NCBI GenBank assembly: GCA_913060475.1
Contig: CAJXSD010000013.1
Location: 1-64,000, forward strand
DNA: 64,000 nt
Direction: 5' to 3'
DNA from: an uncultured Paracoccaceae bacterium
GTDB taxonomy: Bacteria > Pseudomonadota > Alphaproteobacteria > Rhodobacterales > Rhodobacteraceae
Every line of letters begins with the position of its first letter. The first letter of the stretch is position 1. A model generated the notes under the pieces. That model was not told where the DNA came from, did not search any database, and saw nothing but the letters and a program-made list of their open reading frames with translations. The translations under genes were made by a program, and so were the position numbers. Positions 62,133 to 64,000 of the stretch are shown here, one piece after another.

Positions 62133-63506
62133 TCAGCAGTTTGGCACATTCACGGCCAGGCCGCCCAGCGAAGTTTCTTTGTATTTTTCGCTCATGTCGG
62201 CACCGGTTTGACGCATGGTTTCAATGCAGGCATCCAGTGGAACCAAATGGGTACCATCCCCGCGCAGGGCCAGACTGGCGGCGGATACGGCCTTGATCGC
62301 GCCCAACCCATTGCGTTCGATGCAGGGCACTTGGACCAAACCTTTGACGGGATCACAGGTCATGCCCAGATGGTGTTCCAGCGCGATTTCGGCGGCGTTT
62401 TCCACCTGTTCCGGCGTTCCCCCCATCACCGCGCACAGACCGGCTGCGGCCATGGCGGATGCGCTGCCTACCTCGGCCTGACAACCGGCCTCGGCACCGC
62501 TGATGGATGCGTTGAATTTCACCAGCCCCCCAATGGCCGCCGCGGTCAGCAGGAATTCGGAAATACGCCCCTGATGCGCACCGGGCACATGGTTTAGGTA
62601 ATATTTGATCACGGCCGGCACCACACCGGCCGCGCCATTGGTGGGTGCAGTGACGACCTGACCGCCGGCGGCGTTTTCTTCGTTTACGGCCATGGCGTAA
62701 ACGCTCATCCAATCGTTGATGGTGTGGGGCGGCGTCAGGTTCATGCCGCGTTCCGCCATCAGTGCGTCATAGATGCCCTTGGCACGGCGTTTGACGTTTA
62801 ATCCGCCAGGCAAAATACCATCGCTTGCCAATCCGCGTTCGATGCAATCATCCATCACCGACCACAGCCGCGCCACGCCTGCGCTGAAATCCTGATGCGC
62901 TTTGCGCGACACTTCGTTGGCCTCTTTCATTTGGGCGATGGATTTTCCGGACGCTTTGGCCATGTCCAACATTTCGGCCGCGGATTTGAACGGATAGGGC
63001 ACGGGCGCGCCTTCGTCGGTGGCCTTGCCTGCCGACAATTCGTCCGCGGTCAAAACGAACCCACCGCCAATCGAATAATAGGTTTCTTGCAAAATTACGT
63101 CGCCTTGGGCATCGGTTGCCATCAGGATCATCCCATTGGCATGTCCGGGCAGATTCGGGCCGTAATCAAATTGCAAATCCTCTTTGGGGTGGAATTTCAG
63201 CGGGTTCAGCCCGGGGGCGTGAATTTCACCTGTGTCACGGATCTGTGCCAGTGTTTTTTCCGCGACCTCATGGTCATAGGTGTCAGGCATCAATCCCGCC
63301 AACCCCAAAATTGTGGCGCGATCAGTGGCATGACCCACACCGGTAAAGGCCAGTGATCCATGCAAACTGGCCCGCAGCCCGTGGGCATGAAACGGCAATG
63401 CCCGCACACGGTCCAAGAACCGCCCGCCGGCCACCATTGGGCCCATGGTGTGTGACGATGACGGGCCAACGCCCACTTTGAATATGTCAAAAACTGAAAG
63501 AAACAT
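62133..63506 (-). CDS. sdaA: L-serine ammonia-lyase, iron-sulfur type
   Basis: A 457-residue single-chain L-serine dehydratase that makes pyruvate and ammonia with a 4Fe-4S cluster. Beta-type N-terminal domain: SVFDIFKVGVGPSSSHTMGP (~4-23); alpha-type domain: TAPTNGAAGVVPAVIKYY (~287), SGAEAGCQAEVGSASAMAAA (~339) and MTCDPVKGLVQVPCIERNGL (~383-402), which supply the three cluster Cys. ATG 63506 is used with GGAACG upstream. The gene start overlaps the GST-like gene end by 20 bases. Confidence 0.95.
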   Translation of the reverse strand: MFLSVFDIFKVGVGPSSSHTMGPMVAGGRFLDRVRALPFHAHGLRASLHGSLAFTGVGHATDRATILGLAGLMPDTYDHEVAEKTLAQIRDTGEIHAPGLNPLKFHPKEDLQFDYGPNLPGHANGMILMATDAQGDVILQETYYSIGGGFVLTADELSAGKATDEGAPVPYPFKSAAEMLDMAKASGKSIAQMKEANEVSRKAHQDFSAGVARLWSVMDDCIERGLASDGILPGGLNVKRRAKGIYDALMAERGMNLTPPHTINDWMSVYAMAVNEENAAGGQVVTAPTNGAAGVVPAVIKYYLNHVPGAHQGRISEFLLTAAAIGGLVKFNASISGAEAGCQAEVGSASAMAAAGLCAVMGGTPEQVENAAEIALEHHLGMTCDPVKGLVQVPCIERNGLGAIKAVSAASLALRGDGTHLVPLDACIETMRQTGADMSEKYKETSLGGLAVNVPNC

Positions 63507-64000
63507 TAGATTGCGTTCCATAGGGTGGGGTTGCATGGCGCGGTGCGCTAAAGGGGGTGGTGTGTAACCCTTCGGCGGTGATCGCGTGTTCGGTTGCGGG
63601 ATATGTGTCCATTTTGCGGGATAGCTGATGCAGCGCGGGGTAACGCGCCAGATCAAACCAATGCGTGCCCCCGATCGGATAGAGGGCACACCAGCGCAGG
63701 ACCACGCAGATATAAAAATCGGTGACCCAAACGCCCTCAGGCGCGGACCATGCGGTGATGTTTTGATCCAACAGATGCAGGGCGCGATCGACACGGGCCT
63801 GTGTCTGGGTCACAAAATCCGCGCGCGGCGTGGTGTCGAAATAGGTATCCGGATAAAACAAGGCCCGCAAATCTGCATGCAGCGTGTTCGACATAAAAAA
63901 CAGCCATTTCAAAAAATCACCGCGCTGGGCCGATTGTGTATCAGGGCCCAATGCCCCGTGCCGATCCACCAGCCACAGCAAAATGGCCGCTGTTTCGAAT
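63487..64000 (-). CDS. Glutathione S-transferase-like protein, 5' part missing
   Basis: A partial gene: the reading frame is open to the window edge (about 171 codons seen). The first residues seen, FETAAILLWLVDRHGALGPD, continue into GDFLKWLFFMSNTLHADLRA, which is the end of the thioredoxin-like domain and the first helix of the C-terminal domain of glutathione transferases. The C-terminal part continues with ITAWSAPEGVWVTDFYICVV, the N-capping-type region. It overlaps sdaA by 20 bases, so they are translated together. Substrate unknown. Confidence 0.85.
   Translation of the reverse strand, partial: FETAAILLWLVDRHGALGPDTQSAQRGDFLKWLFFMSNTLHADLRALFYPDTYFDTTPRADFVTQTQARVDRALHLLDQNITAWSAPEGVWVTDFYICVVLRWCALYPIGGTHWFDLARYPALHQLSRKMDTYPATEHAITAEGLHTTPFSAPRHATPPYGTQSNVSFSF

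Overview
The window looks like chromosomal DNA of an alphaproteobacterium of the order Rhodobacterales, most likely a marine Roseobacter-type organism. This rests on gene content: a PccR-type regulator beside propionyl-CoA carboxylase genes, a complete phaZ-phaC-phaP-phaR polyhydroxyalkanoate locus, LdtR, small proteins of the DUF2842 and DUF6476 kind, choline-O-sulfate and choline use genes, a single-permease Lol transporter and a flavin-dependent thymidylate synthase. The gene density is high and neighbours often overlap. I see no rRNA, tRNA, CRISPR array, prophage, insertion sequence or recognisable defence island.

Layout. 0-0.9 kb: a weakly coding stretch with two strong hairpins and one possible small secreted protein. 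0.9-9 kb: azoreductase, a Pcm-like methyltransferase followed by TolC, elongation factor P, YgfZ, a glycosyltransferase, and the LolD/permease pair for lipoprotein release. 9-17 kb: three aminotransferases, topoisomerase IV subunit B, a MATE pump, and a 0.6 kb gap that holds a probable small RNA with CU-rich (anti-Shine-Dalgarno) loops of the CcsR/cuckoo type. 17-25 kb: an XRE regulator coupled to sdhE, ldtR, gloA, thyX flanked by two lipoprotein-like genes (one frameshifted), rluD and rpoH. 25-30.5 kb: the PHA locus with three exact CTGC-N3-GCAG operators; the phaP 3' UTR carries a hairpin whose loop repeats that of the small RNA at 14.5 kb.

30.5-36 kb: a minus-strand operon for uptake of a basic-type amino acid or related amine, with two enzymes at its end (glutamine-synthetase-like and glutamine-amidotransferase-like). 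36-41 kb: a coupled trio (PhnD-like, TerB-like, DUF1330), rhodanese, rlmJ, pyrG and secG. 41-48 kb: purA and a choline cluster (betC, betI, a short BCCT-like membrane protein, betA); betB is absent here. The leader of betA holds two long overlapping inverted repeats that cannot both fold. 48-58 kb: the propionyl-CoA to succinyl-CoA route (pccR, MFS transporter, pccB, small ORF, pccA, DUF4174 protein, methylmalonyl-CoA mutase) with clusters of TTTGCAAA sites in front of pccR and pccB. 58-64 kb: an acidic low-complexity protein, thiamine diphosphokinase, two tandem EamA transporters, L-serine dehydratase, and a glutathione-transferase-like gene cut by the window end.

No wholly new multi-gene system stood out. 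The best candidates for undescribed biology are in RNA: the betA leader, the phaP 3' UTR hairpin, the 14.5 kb small RNA, and the inverted repeat that covers the ldtR ribosome binding site. All folding statements were made by eye, with no energy calculation or database search.
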